Assembly (NCBI GenBank): GCA_036897485.1 | Contig: JAYMTF010001275.1 | Span: 1-24,681, forward strand | Origin: Pelargonium nanum | Taxonomy: Eukaryota > Streptophyta > Magnoliopsida > Geraniales > Geraniaceae | Direction of reading: 5' to 3' | DNA: 24,681 nucleotides | Shown: positions 1-10,961 of the stretch, piece by piece | Layout of the letters: every line of letters begins with the position of its first letter | Position numbering within the stretch: the stretch's first letter is position 1 | Made by a program: the position numbers and the translations under genes | Notes under the pieces: generated by a model | The model's input: only the letters and a program-made list of their open reading frames with translations | The model's database searches: none | What the model was told of the DNA's origin: nothing

Positions 1-681
1 GTGTCATATCTAACTAATTGACACATCACTTTGTACATAGAATTTTGTACAAAGTTTTGTACATATAGCATTACTCATAAAGTAAATTCGATGGGACCCC
101 ATTATTTTTTCTTTACTTTTGTGGTTACTTGTATTGTACAAACATCTTATCTAATGGCTCATTCAAAACTATTTTGGTAATTGGACTTTATCCAATTCCA
201 AAATCAATATAAAACTCCATATCTATGTATAAGCATGAACAGCACAACACAATAATTCCCTATTTTATGTTCCCCTCTAATGTTTAGTCTGACCCAACTA
301 TAAAAATGAACAAACCTTGTCATTGTCAAAAGGCCAAAGTTTACTAGAAAATTATGAAAATGTCACTATTCATCTAGCATATGTTTAAGGGAAGAAACAT
401 TACTAAGATAAATATAAAAAGTAAGTAAACATGCTAGCTTACTAGCTGTAGGATTAGGATCTTCCCCTCCTGAATTTGGTGTTGTGCACAAGCACAAGGG
501 ACCCACAAATTCAACCAAATGTCCAACAATATTCTCAGTTAACCAAATAAACTTCAGAGAGTATCAGATTGAAAAGGAATCAGAAAATTGTTTTCAGGGG
601 CTGCAAGCAGCAATATCAGCCTTAGCAAAGTGCATTCATTTGTTCCTTCCATTGCCTCCAGCCTCTCCTCTTTCGGTACCT
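1..681. other. 3' flank of the nucleotidyltransferase gene
   Basis: This AT-rich stretch lies downstream of the stop codon of the minus-strand nucleotidyltransferase gene and should hold its 3' UTR and poly(A) site. Short plus-strand open frames at 484-884 run antisense to the last exons, show no recognisable domain and are not called. I see nothing else that I can support here. Confidence 0.6.
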
Positions 682-3600
682 TCATTTTCCAGTTTCGGAG
701 GATGAACAGGAACCCTGCAGAGAGACAGAAAGTTAACTTGCATAAACGAACAAAGAATGTTCGGGTAGTACTTAAATGTTGTTCGAATCTGTCATGGATT
801 GGAGGTGCCGTACCTTTGGATCTTCTTGCTTCTCTACTTTCACAGATAGGGCACCATTTGAAGATGAGGTGCTTGCATCATTAGCCTCACTCAGCTGGGT
901 CACTACTGGCGACGTTGAACACTGAGAAGTTCCAACTTCTAGCCCAGCAGAGGAACCCTCGGTCTGTGACTCGACTCCTGATTGGTTTTGCGTTGTGTTT
1001 ATTTCTTTAAGTGACAACGCTTCCAATGAAACATCAAGAATGCTGCTGCCGTTTTCACGCTCATCTGTCTGCCTGTCAACATTCGCACGGCCACTACTTT
1101 GAGTTCGTACTGGTGACAGTCGGGTTGTGGTTTCATGATTCCTAGCAGTGGTTTCATGATACCTAGGCCTCAACCGTGGTGGCACCCCTCCTCTATAGTA
1201 AGAACCGGAGCGTGATGGCCCAGCATCATCAGTCTGAGACAGCAAGTACAGTCATGATATTGTTATACAACGCAGGTAGTAGTAGAACTTGACTTAAATT
1301 AATAAACAAACAAGAAGATTCAGAAGTCTATACCCTGCGAGGGATATATGTACCCGTTCCCCTTGACCTCCTAACCTCAGCTAAATTAACACCGCTTAGT
1401 TGAGGAGCATTTTGAAGGTAAAATGGTGTGAACGGGCCAAACGAGTCAGGGTTCCATTGAGGTAAAGAGTTCCATCTGTGGAGCGCCATCCATTCCCCGA
1501 AAACCAATGGATTCCAATTTTGGATCTGCCAAGGTGTTAGAGGGCTTGCTAGCATAGTAATCTCTGAGGTATAGTTGCGATACCACTGGCCATACAGCAT
1601 AATATTTTGGTGACTCTCACATTCACTGTTGAGGTCTGCAACGTGGGTTCTTCCGCAACCAAAAGCTGGAACAGGAAACATAATATCTGGTCTCTGGCCC
1701 CTCCCATTTCTGTCCAGAGTGTTTGTGAAAAAATTCTCCAGTCCGTCACCTAAGGTTTCACCTGGTAGTGTTAGGATTTGTTTCAGCTGCATCGCCCCAT
1801 AGGAGAAGGCGCATCTTATCCTATGAAAATTGCCTGGAATAGAACACATGTTACCAACTAATAGAGTGAATAAATAAATAACCTTACACACACCCTCCAA
1901 CAATCAGAAAAATGAACTCCACTTTTCATATTAAATACATATATTCACTGCCAATTTGGTAAGAAATTTGTGTGAATAAGCTATAAACATCACAATCATT
2001 ATCATGTAAGACAAACAACTATATACGTAATGTGTGTAAAATGTTTCCCTGTTCAATCTACGGATGATAAGTTGCAACAGAAAGAGGTAAAGAGAAGTTT
2101 GAGATTATAAAGTTGCTCGGTTAAATACCTCTGCTGACACTTCGCCCTAAATTGTTGTTGTCATTTAGAGGATCCAGTATGTTGAGATGCTTAATGGGAA
2201 ATTCATTTCCCCACACAGTTGGAACTGAATATAAATGTCTCCAGTATCCCATAAGGTCCTTGGTGAATAGAAGGTTATTGCCATCATAATCCAGTGTCTC
2301 TGATAAAACAAGCACACAAGTAGAGCCGTTGAGGATATCAAATGAATGAATGAGACAATCAGGTAACGCATGGAACACAAGTAAATTCTACTTACCCAGG
2401 TTTCCTGAAAGAGAAGATATAGCAACTGGACCATTTATAGTGACACAATAATTGTCCCAATCAAATACACTATAATACTCCAAAAATTTATGCAACACCT
2501 GCAAGATGAAGATCAAATTTAGTTGCGTCTTTTGCAGATCAAAAGTAGGAACAAAGCAATTTTGAAGCACCCACCTCCAGTGGACCTGAAAGTGACGAAT
2601 GAAAGAGATTGAAAATATATAAGACCAGCATTTCTAATGCATATGTTGAAATCAAGCCATGGTGTGCTCCAAGAATTCGACTCTCATAATAGCACCAGGA
2701 TTTAATCAAGATAATACTGCGTTTGAAAAGATGGTTGTTTCCAACAAGCAGGTCAACCTGAGAAGTAAGCATCAGCAAGAAAGTTATATATGGAATACAA
2801 TGTCACAATAAAATTCATAACTAGTTGTTGCTGAACAGGAGTTGGAGGGAAAACATAAACGAGTAAGAAACAAGGAAAAGAAAAATGGTTCTGTTAATTA
2901 ATGAGCCAAGTAATTGAAAAAAACAGACAAAAGCTGAAAAATATCAAAATTGAAATAATTAACAAAGAAAAAAAATGACAGCATTTATTACTTAATAGTT
3001 AGGACGGGACAATTACACAGGTTTCTCTCAATACACGACAAAAGAATTTAAAGAGATAAAAATGAAAATTAACATGAGGATCCCAAATCCCCTATAGAAC
3101 ATCGTAGAGAAGCTGAGAGCAAGAACCAAATTTATTAAAAAGGCTGACATCATGAAAATGTATTATTACAAGGAAGTCAATCATTAGTGTAGATCAATAT
3201 AGGATTTTACCAAGAAGCATACAAATGAAATTAAGCGTCAAAGTTCATTTTTATGTGTTAAAAAAGTATGGATCTCAAGTGTAGATATAGGACTTACCTG
3301 CTCTAAAAAGGATAATGCACAGAGCCCAGCAACCTGATTGAAGGAGATATCGACAGGAATGCCTAGAATCCGACACTTCACTACCTTCACCTATCAACCA
3401 TCAAACATGAGAAAAACAAAGAAACCAAATTATGTAATGTTATAGAAAGAACAGTGCCTTATTATATAGAATCTAAAATTATTAATACATATTTAGAATA
3501 GCCTTTTGACCTTATAGTTTGCTAGAATATGGCAAAAATAATCAAATGCTAAAAAACTCTACTCAAGTAATCATAATGCAACCTTTTATTTTGAGCCCTC

Positions 3601-6600
3601 CAAAAGAAAAATGATTCCTGTTCACCAAATAGATACCTCACAGAAACTACATTTATGATAAACATGAACAGCTTCCCATCCTCTTTTATGGTAACTCATT
3701 CTAGCATCCACAAGTTATCGTTGATATAGCCTGAAGTATGGGTTCTAAAGTACAAATGCATGAAGTGTTGTCATAGGTATTTGTAGAGGACAAACTCAAC
3801 TAAAAGTTTAAGCTGATGATTGAAGGCCAAATATTAATTATAATTATATACTCTAACACGCCCCCTCACGTGTAAGCCCATCACTTTGCACGTGGCCCAT
3901 GCGCAGGTTTCTTCTTCTTACCTTGTGCTGGAATTCAATATGATTTATTTAGGATGAAAACAAGGCTCGAACTTATGACCTTTACGTCAACTAGACTTTG
4001 ATACCATGTAGAGGACCAACTAAACTAAAAGGTAAAACTGACAGTTGAAGGCCTAATATTAATTATATACTCTATTGTTGTGTTTGGGAATCATTTAAAA
4101 TGATGGATCTGAGACAAATCAAGTGCTTTGATAACTTTAGAATATTCAAAACATGCCTACAACATAGGATTTCAAATGACAACTCTTACCTTGTCATTTG
4201 AATTTTGAAATACTACTTTTCAAAATTCCGAATTTCAAATCAAATCCAATTCTCCAAACGGAACCTAACAGAACTGTTTTAACAGTTCAGTGTATTGGAA
4301 GTTAGAGCCCATCCCTTGTCATTGATGTCTATAGCATCTTAGCAATGAATATGTATATGCTTAAGAATTTGAAATGACAGAACTATTATGGCATACTTGT
4401 ATGCTCAAAATCACTAATCTGAGCAGGAGATCTTGCGCTCAAACAACCATGCCACCCCCATTAATAGAAATTGTCAGCATGTCTGGCTTTGGCTTACTCA
4501 GAGAACAAGAAGTGGAGCAAAAGCCCCAAGCCTGACTGGAGTAATATCTCAGTAACGAATTACACCCTTCTCAATCAGCTTTAGCTTTTAGAGGAAATGC
4601 TCAAGTATGGCAATTGAGTGGAATGACCAATGAGAACGGACAAGAGGTTAACAAGAATGCTGACAGTGATGATGATGCTGACAGAGTGGCAACTGGCAAC
4701 AACTGCGACAATTTCTTAGACAAACAGTAAAAGAAATCACTTACTACAGTGAAGGCCTTTGATGTAAGACTGATCACCAATGCAGTCCCTAAACAACAAT
4801 CTTTCTAAAACTAAATACAGTAATGGTACAGTATCAATATAACACAAGATCTATAATTTGTGTGTAAATTTTAAGAGGATGAATTTATGTTCTTATTTAG
4901 GCTTAAATTTGTGTGAGCATACTGAGATCCATTGCAGATAATTAATCAAGAAAATAGTAACCACAGACAACTAGCATAGCAAGAAAGCACATACACTTAT
5001 TTGTACTTGTTTTGGACAGAAATAAAAGGTCAACACTTTTGTGGCTACCTGAAAAGGTATCACCAATGTCTCGCTTACCATAGTTTATGAGTTGATCTAG
5101 TTATTCCTAAAAGAGACTGAAAGTAGTACTTTTGTTTTGAACATAATGATTTTCATCAACCACCCAAATTAAAGGTTGCACGTTCTCGATCAGTTTAAGA
5201 GATAGGAGGATGGAGCAAGAACAAATAAGACTTTGCAGTATTTTGATATTTCCATGTAAAAAAAATTAAGCCAAGCAGATTCATAGCAGAGGAAACTCAA
5301 ACAAAATAAAACTAGGATGATTCTAAAGATTTGATGGAAGGTATATATCTGGTGCAACTTTACTAGAATATTAATTCAATTCAACTAGAAATCATCACTT
5401 GAATATAAAACAATTGATGCATGGAAAGCAAACCTGTGCATGAATATATTGAACATCCTTTACTTGGTACTCAGCATTGTGCTCTTCAGCTTTGAGGATA
5501 CAGCAAATATTAGAAGCCAAATCTTCCTCCGCATTAGGATAGCAGAGGGCAGTCAAATCAATATCTCCATCAGGAAGATAGGTTTTAAGAGGGACTGAGC
5601 CAAATGGAAAGACCTGTAAAAATAGCATGTATAAGCAAAAGAACTTCATATTAATTTAAGTTAAAAATTTAATGCCATATATACACATTGAAATGGATAA
5701 TTAATCCTTCCCGGAAAAGCTATTGATTGCAATTATTTGCGTTTAAAGAAAAAACAGAAAAGTGCATCCAAGGGGAGTGAGTGACTATCAGATTCTTAAA
5801 ATAAATGTCTACGAGGTTGAATTTTTATGGAAGAACAAAATATCAAGCTACTTTAACATAAAGACTTCGTGTGATACAGATACTCTGATGTTTGCAAAGG
5901 CTAAACAACTCCACACAGTACATTAAACAGCAAAATGAGGGTAGCCATAAGCATGCTGCTAAGAAACGCCAGAACAGACAACGCTGTCTTGAATATGGAC
6001 ACAGAAAATCAAACATTTTACTTTTGGTATGACACTGACAATCCAACTCAAATGACCAAAAAACTGAGTTGAAGCATGAAAAGACTCTGTACTTGTTCCA
6101 CACACAGATTTGCTCTCTATCAAACAAGACTTGCCATGGCTGCTTAATTTTTGTTCCTCATTCCATATAAAAACCTCTCTATTCCTGGCCACATTCTGTC
6201 TTTTCCGTCAACACATATTCGGTCCTTATTTATTTTTCTTTATGACACATTAATACCCCGTGACAATTGAGAGCTTCCATTAAGTTATACTAGAAGATAA
6301 AATGGTGCTCACACGTGTGCACACACAACAGTTATAACGTATGGGAAACATCAGAATCTTATGTTTGTTTCTGAAGCGCCCTATAATATCGCCATATATT
6401 TGTCGTTTTAAGCAACTTGCTTTCCTTATGTAGACGTACAAAGTACGGTTTTCAGACCTAAAAGAACAAAATTCTTTTGCATGCTATAACATGAGACCAT
6501 GTTGAAAAATGGAAGTCAGCGTCTTCAATCCTTACTACTACTACTAGCATTTTAATTTTAGGTACGAAAGTTCTAACTTCTGAGGTGATAAGAAACCACC

Positions 6601-7395
6601 AAAAATTAACTATCAACAGAAGCACATAAAAAAAGCTAGATGTATAAATAATAAAAAATGCATTGGTGTGAATTTTAGAGGAGAAAAGCAACTGGAATAA
6701 AACTACTAGTGATAGATTTAATAGTAAACCAAAACTTCAAAATGATAAAAGAATAGTGATTTCAGTTGCTTGTTTTTAGCAGCAAAGCACAAACAACAAA
6801 ATATCCCTCTACATTTCTTTAGTAAACTTACTTGCACATCCATCAAATATAAGGAAGGAAAGATGGGAATCACTTTACAATCTTTTCCTCGAGGTACCTA
6901 GGTCACAAACTAGTTTTGTTGCTAGGATGAAAAAAAAGGGAACTTAAACTTTCACAAACAACAAGCTTCAGAAAATCATACCAAGTAGCAACTGCCAAAC
7001 TACTGAAAGCACTCTCAGAAATTAGCCTAACTGTTGTGTGTGTGTGAGTGTGTGTGTGTGTGGAGGCAGGAAGAATAAAAGGATGGGTGAACTATATGAA
7101 ATGGGGGCAAACAAAAAACAGGAATAATTTTCAACATGTACACTAACATAAAATCAAGAAAAGCAGGGCAGGATATGTTCACCTCAGTCCCACAAAACCT
7201 AAAAAGCTTCTGAACATAATCAATAATCTCATTTCTCCGATTGTCAGATACTACATTAGGGCGAACAGTGCACAATATTTCGTGCACTCTCTGCTCAGCC
7301 ATCCGCCAGAGGTCGGAAATAGTTGAAAAAGGATCCGGCTCTGATGAAGACGAAGATGAGGAGAGAGGTGTTAAGCAATTTGGCAGATCCTCCAT
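682..7395 (-). CDS. Non-canonical poly(A) polymerase / nucleotidyltransferase family protein (PAP/OAS1 substrate-binding type)
   Basis: Nine exons on the minus strand: 7183-7395, 5434-5613, 3298-3390, 2575-2757, 2396-2498, 2129-2299, 1334-1833, 814-1233 and 682-714. All junctions are GT-AG and the phases agree, giving 631 residues. Exon 1 holds the Ser-rich N-terminus and a helical AEQRVHEIL region. Residues 75-92 (FGSVPLKTYLPDGDIDLT) carry the nucleotidyltransferase GS motif and the DxD aspartates D88 and D90; D145 in GIPVDISFNQ is the third catalytic aspartate, so the active site looks intact. Residues about 163-260 form the PAP/OAS1 substrate-binding core (KRSIILIKSW, AHHGLISTYALEMLVLYIFN). 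GRSVSRGNFHRIRCAFSYGA follows at about 310, then RGTGTYIP near 475, a family hallmark. The tail after 482 is Ser/Thr/Glu-rich and probably disordered. Plant relatives are largely uncharacterised and presumably add nucleotides to RNA 3' ends; the substrate is unknown. The last exon (10 residues, GSCSSSETGK) is the weakest part of the model. Introns 1 and 2 are long, and intron 2 carries transposons. Confidence 0.9.
3782..4076 (-). mobile_element. TRIM (terminal-repeat retrotransposon in miniature) in intron 2
   Basis: Two direct repeats, 3782-3858 and 4007 to about 4076, are roughly 80% identical by eye. They flank about 148 bases with no coding capacity. Read on the minus strand, the LTR begins TGTTAGAGTATATAATTA and ends CCTCTACA, so it has TG...CA ends. 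Directly after the 5' LTR (4007-4076) comes TGGTATCAAAG (3996-4006), a primer-binding site like those matching initiator tRNA-Met. Directly before the 3' LTR lies the purine tract GTGAGGGGGCG (from 3859). LTR, PBS, PPT, LTR within about 300 bp fits the TRIM class, which is non-autonomous and moved by LTR-retrotransposon enzymes. The outer start of the 5' LTR is mutated, and I could not find a convincing target-site duplication. It lies in the sense orientation of the host gene. Confidence 0.8.
4077..4264. mobile_element. MITE-like inverted-repeat unit (hAT-like ends)
   Basis: The left end reads GTTGTGTTTGGGAATC. The right end, reverse-complemented, reads GTTCCGTTTGGAGAATT, giving imperfect terminal inverted repeats of about 16 bases. 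The interior is AT-rich with many CAAAT/ATTTG words and no open frame. GTTTGG-type ends are common in small plant DNA transposons. It directly abuts the 5' LTR of the TRIM. I did not find a clear target-site duplication, so the class is uncertain. Confidence 0.45.
7035..7062. repeat. (TG)n microsatellite
   Basis: This near-pure TG dinucleotide run, broken by one GA, lies in intron 1 of the nucleotidyltransferase gene. It is a simple-sequence repeat with no evident function. Confidence 0.85.
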
Positions 7396-8823
7396 AAAAA
7401 AGAAGAAAGAAAGAGAGAATCTCACACACACATTTCCTCAATCTCAATATCTGACTGCAGATAGATAAAGTAGCACAAGATTTCTTCAAGTCATGATTTT
7501 AGAAGAGAAGAGGATATTGAAAGTGAAGGAGAATTGGTCGGAAACAAAACTCAGGAGACCAAGGATAACTGTAGGAGGAGATCGCAAAGAAATTCTGAGT
7601 AGAGAAAGAAAATGAGTTTAAACAGCAAAATTTGATTTACCACAACAAAAGTAGGCAGAAGTCAAGGAATGCTTTAGATGGGGCATGTTGCACTTCCATA
7701 TCTGGTGAATTGTTGAGCATTTGTATGGTATTGAATATGGGAAAAATACACAATTGAAAAAATAAAATAAAACTAATAGGAAAAATATATGGCAGACTCT
7801 TCAAACATGGAAAAGAGGGAAAGGAAATGACAGGCAAAACAGAGAAGGTAGGAAAGAAGAAATGGATTTCTTACCTAATGGAAAGCTCTAAAACAGAACC
7901 CGGTATATAATAGGGGGTAAAGGCATCTTACTTTTGTATGGAGCCTTTACAGTCCAACGGAAAAAATCTCATTGAGTATAGTCACTAATAAAGGATAAGT
8001 CTCATTTGAAATTACAGAATTTCTCTCAACAGAAATAATTCTTTTCTTTAATAAGCCAATGCAGAGTGCAAAGACAAAATGAATTAGAGTTGACTGAAAT
8101 TGTGTGTTTTCCATGTTTACAACATTACATGGGTAGTATTAATGACCCAATTAATGCATTTCTATCTATTCTTTGTTTTTTTTATCCTTAATAATTCAAT
8201 TTATGTAGAGAACCATAAATTTAAGAATCAATTTCACTACCATATCCCAGTACTCTCTATTCAATGATGATTTTTTTTTTTCATTTGCATTAACCAGAAA
8301 GTGATCGCAAATATTCTGATCGGCCTTATGCATGAACCATTTGCTTCCCAAGCCAAAATAGTCTCTTCTGGCCAGTATACAAAATCTCAATTACAGTCTA
8401 TAGGAACACCGATCAAATACACACTCATGTTAGGCTGATCTAGAGTTCTTGGAACCTCAACTCATTTGACTGTTGAATTAAAGTAAGCATAAGGAATGAA
8501 ATGTGTTAAACAAAAATGCTATTCAAAACGTATACATTTTTATATGGGAAGTAGAGAATGTGTTTTCTTGTAAGCTAAGCTGAAAATTAAATATTGGAGA
8601 TCTTTGATATCCTGGCTATCCTTGAAGTCTAACATTTGGTGAATAGACGAATATGAAAAGCACAACCACAATGAGAGATAGACCTGAGTCCATGCAGAAC
8701 AGTTTTTAATGTCAAACTGGTTACTGAAAAATTGAGCTCATACTGAAACCTGTATGTGTACTATATACCGGCATTATCATATTAAATAATTTCAGCAGAC
8801 TTAGTAGTAAACCGCACAACAAC
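7396..8823. other. 5' flank and promoter region of the nucleotidyltransferase gene
   Basis: This spacer must contain the nucleotidyltransferase promoter and leader. A plausible splice acceptor (CTATCTGCAG on the minus strand, near 7457) suggests a leader intron, but no upstream leader exon can be assigned with confidence. The rest is AT-rich. Minus-strand open frames around 7640-7840, 8200-8390 and 8510-8690 have no recognisable domain and biased composition, so I do not call them. Confidence 0.5.
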
Positions 8824-10200
8824 TTAGACTTCTAACTCAGTTATCCATCCACCCATTGTAGAAATGATACCAGTCACATTGGAGTCCAGTTGTCCCTCAC
8901 CATTGCTAAACGACAACAGCTTGAAAAATTGTCAAGCTAAGCTCAAATGAAAAGAGAATATTTATGAAGTCTATGCAAGAGCTCAAATCAGCTAATTCAA
9001 AAAAAATATGCTCCTATGCATTCCAAAACTCTCCGAGATTAATAATTTGATATCACAAGTCTCATTTCTTTGACATCCCTCAGTCATCCTTTAATGTTTT
9101 TATTAAAATGTGAGAGTATTTCCAAAGTCAAGAATGATCAAACTAGACCTCTTCAAAATTAAGCAAAAGCATTATCTGGATAATCAGCTAATGATCATAT
9201 GCAATAAAGATAAGAGAGCTAGCACATCTTGTTCATTTTTTTTAATTGCTATGTTGTTTGGTTATTTGCAAATGTCACAACATAAATATATCGTTTTTCC
9301 CAGGAAACTAATATAAACTGCAGCATATTTAGAAAGGAAAAAAAAAAGAATCGTGTGCTTACCAATCACAATTACTCATGCTAAAACCACTTTCATTTTC
9401 CGAATCTGCAGAGCAAGAGCCTATCGCGCCTGAAGTACATAACTGAGGCAATTCCATTCGTGGTGTCAGGCTCCCTTGAAGTAGAATCTGCACAGGTGCT
9501 TATTCAGTAAATTTTTGAAAATTCAATAAATCTTATTCCCTCCGTCCCGTCCCAAAATGATCTATTTTATTCCATTTTTTGGAAAATATTAAGAAGAAAT
9601 GAGTTAGTGTTTAGGCATTTTCCCATGTAACTGCATGTGCATTTGTTGTAACAAACTCAAGAGAATCTAACTCGAATCTAACTTGAATCTATCTAACTTA
9701 TTGTAAGAATATTATCGTATAACTAACATCCTAAAAAGAAAAGAAAACAATCATTTTGTGATATTTTTTTTAGAATAACAATATACTCATTATGGGACAG
9801 AGCGAGCATTAGAGATTTTTCGGATATCTTCGTAGCAAATTGTCCACATTTTCATATCAACTCGAGAGACTACTCCGCAGTAAAGCAACACTCACTTACA
9901 CTTAAGTAAGGAATTGAAAACAAAGTTTAACAGAACAATCACAAAATTTTAGATTCAATACAAATTTTGTTTTGAGAACATATCCTGGTGAAATTGAACA
10001 GGCCTAAAATCAATAAATGTTTCCGGAATCCTGCGGCCAACGACCGAGTAAAGTTATTGTATTCACTAATTTGAAATTGACAGCAAATTACACACAGATA
10101 CATAGAAAACAGACAAATATGGAATCCATTAGCTGCCTCGCTGTATGTAAAAGATGCAAAAACAATATTGTTGTTTTGCGTTTACCTTGAGAAGAGCCAT
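8824..10200 (-). CDS. Possible small spliced gene, unrecognised 73-residue protein
   Basis: Three candidate exons on the minus strand: 10186-10200 (ATG, MALLK), 9363-9487 and 8824-8905. All junctions are GT-AG: donors AAG|GTAAAC and TTG|GTAAGC, acceptors TGTGCAG| and GTCGTTTAG|. Phases agree and the frame ends at TAA. The middle exon encodes ILLQGSLTPRMELPQLC followed by a Ser/Asn/Glu-rich stretch, and the last ends in STMGGWITELEV. The product is small, with no signal peptide, membrane segment or domain that I recognise. If the second intron is retained, the frame stops just past the donor (GATTGGTAA). An earlier ATG at 10332-10334 opens a different frame that overlaps this start and runs through the first splice to a TGA, so it would act as an upstream ORF. 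The exons could instead be leader exons of the nucleotidyltransferase, or a non-coding RNA. I infer the gene from splice signals and amino-acid composition only. Confidence 0.35.
9534..9811. mobile_element. Stowaway-like (Tc1/mariner) MITE
   Basis: The left end is TATTCCCTCCGTCCC followed by GTCCCAAAATGA. The right end, reverse-complemented, reads TAATGCTCGCTCTGTCCCAT. These imperfect terminal inverted repeats contain the CTCCGTCCC core typical of Stowaway elements, with TA at both borders. The interior of about 250 bases has no coding frame and includes a repeated GAATCTAACT-like word. It sits in the first intron of the candidate small gene. Confidence 0.7.
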
Positions 10201-10348
10201 AACCGCATTTTTATTGTCTTCTTGCTTCTGTGGAAAGATCCCATTTCTGCATTGTAACGGTAACCTCTCAACGCTTGCAAATACAAGCAACAGTGCAACA
10301 CCACCACCACCACCTCCATCAGCCTGTGATACATTTGATTTCACAGAC

Positions 10349-10369
10349 AAACCCTAACCCTAACCCTAA
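10349..10369 (+). promoter_or_regulatory. Triple telomere-type motif (telo-box cluster)
   Basis: AAACCCTAACCCTAACCCTAA contains three CCCTAA units, the plant telomere repeat. Short copies (telo-boxes, AAACCCTA) are common near transcription starts of plant genes for translation and RNA processing, where Myb-type telomere-repeat-binding proteins can bind. This one lies about 150 bases upstream of the candidate small gene on the minus strand and about 590 bases upstream of the TRM1 start on the plus strand. It could serve either gene, or be a chance or insertion-derived interstitial repeat. Confidence 0.65.
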
Positions 10370-10569
10370 CGTCACCACCAATTCAACCAGAAGAAGAGGA
10401 AGAAGATAAAGCCCAACTAAAGAGAGAGTTGTTGAAATACGCAACAGTCACCTTCAAGAAGACGGTCAATGACGTGGACCCGGGATCCTACGTGGCGAGA
10501 TCTAGGTAAGGTACACGTACGCGTGAGAGACACAGAATTGTTATTTTTCTAACTGAAATAATTTTATTA

Positions 10570-10960
10570 TTAATCAATAACTATCTCGGACGTTAACAAA
10601 GAAGAAACGTCAATAGAGGGTTGCAAACACAATCAACTTATAGTGTCTGACACAACAGACGACTTCACTAAAACATGAGCTACCAGATTCACATACCTAC
10701 TAATCGAACTAAAATAAACTCAGCAGATATGAACAAAATGTCATACACAATCGAAAGAACAGAAATTATCCGTCTCTCTGAACTGCAAAGCAATCACCAA
10801 TTCTTCAGTTTTTGGTTCAATAATCATCTGTTCCCAATCCCGAGCCTCGATCCAACTGATAGCCTCTTGTATTGTCATCGCTTCAACTATTCGGGGCTCC
10901 ATAACACCCAAACAAACTGCAAAAATATTACACTTGTAGGTGTAGCCAACTTTTTCCCGC
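10570..10960 (-). pseudogene. Decayed RNase H-like (RVT_3) fragment in the TRM1 upstream region
   Basis: On the minus strand, an open frame at 10741-10977 reads GVMEPRIVEAMTIQEAISWI and then WEQMIIEPKTEELVIAL. This is the pattern of the plant transposon-type RNase H-like domain, where the usual form resembles AEA.AIREALSW followed by W..VIVE.D...VV.AL. After stops and a frame change, YVNLVAHVLVKSSVVSD (about 10640-10690) matches the tail of the same domain, which usually contains an N..AH.LA signature. Stops and shifts mean it is dead. The start of the domain is missing, so this is the 3' end of a larger element or of an RNase H-like gene. It runs right up to the TRM1 ATG at 10962. Confidence 0.6.
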
Positions 10961-10961
10961 C

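Noticed and set aside
8196..8390. Minus-strand 64-residue open frame
   Set aside because: It contains a poly-A-derived Lys run, lacks domain similarity and has no supporting splice or promoter context.
8510..8690. Minus-strand open frame reading VYLSLWLCFSYSSIHQML
   Set aside because: It has an acceptor-like CAG before it but no start, no recognised domain, biased composition and no phase-compatible partner exon.
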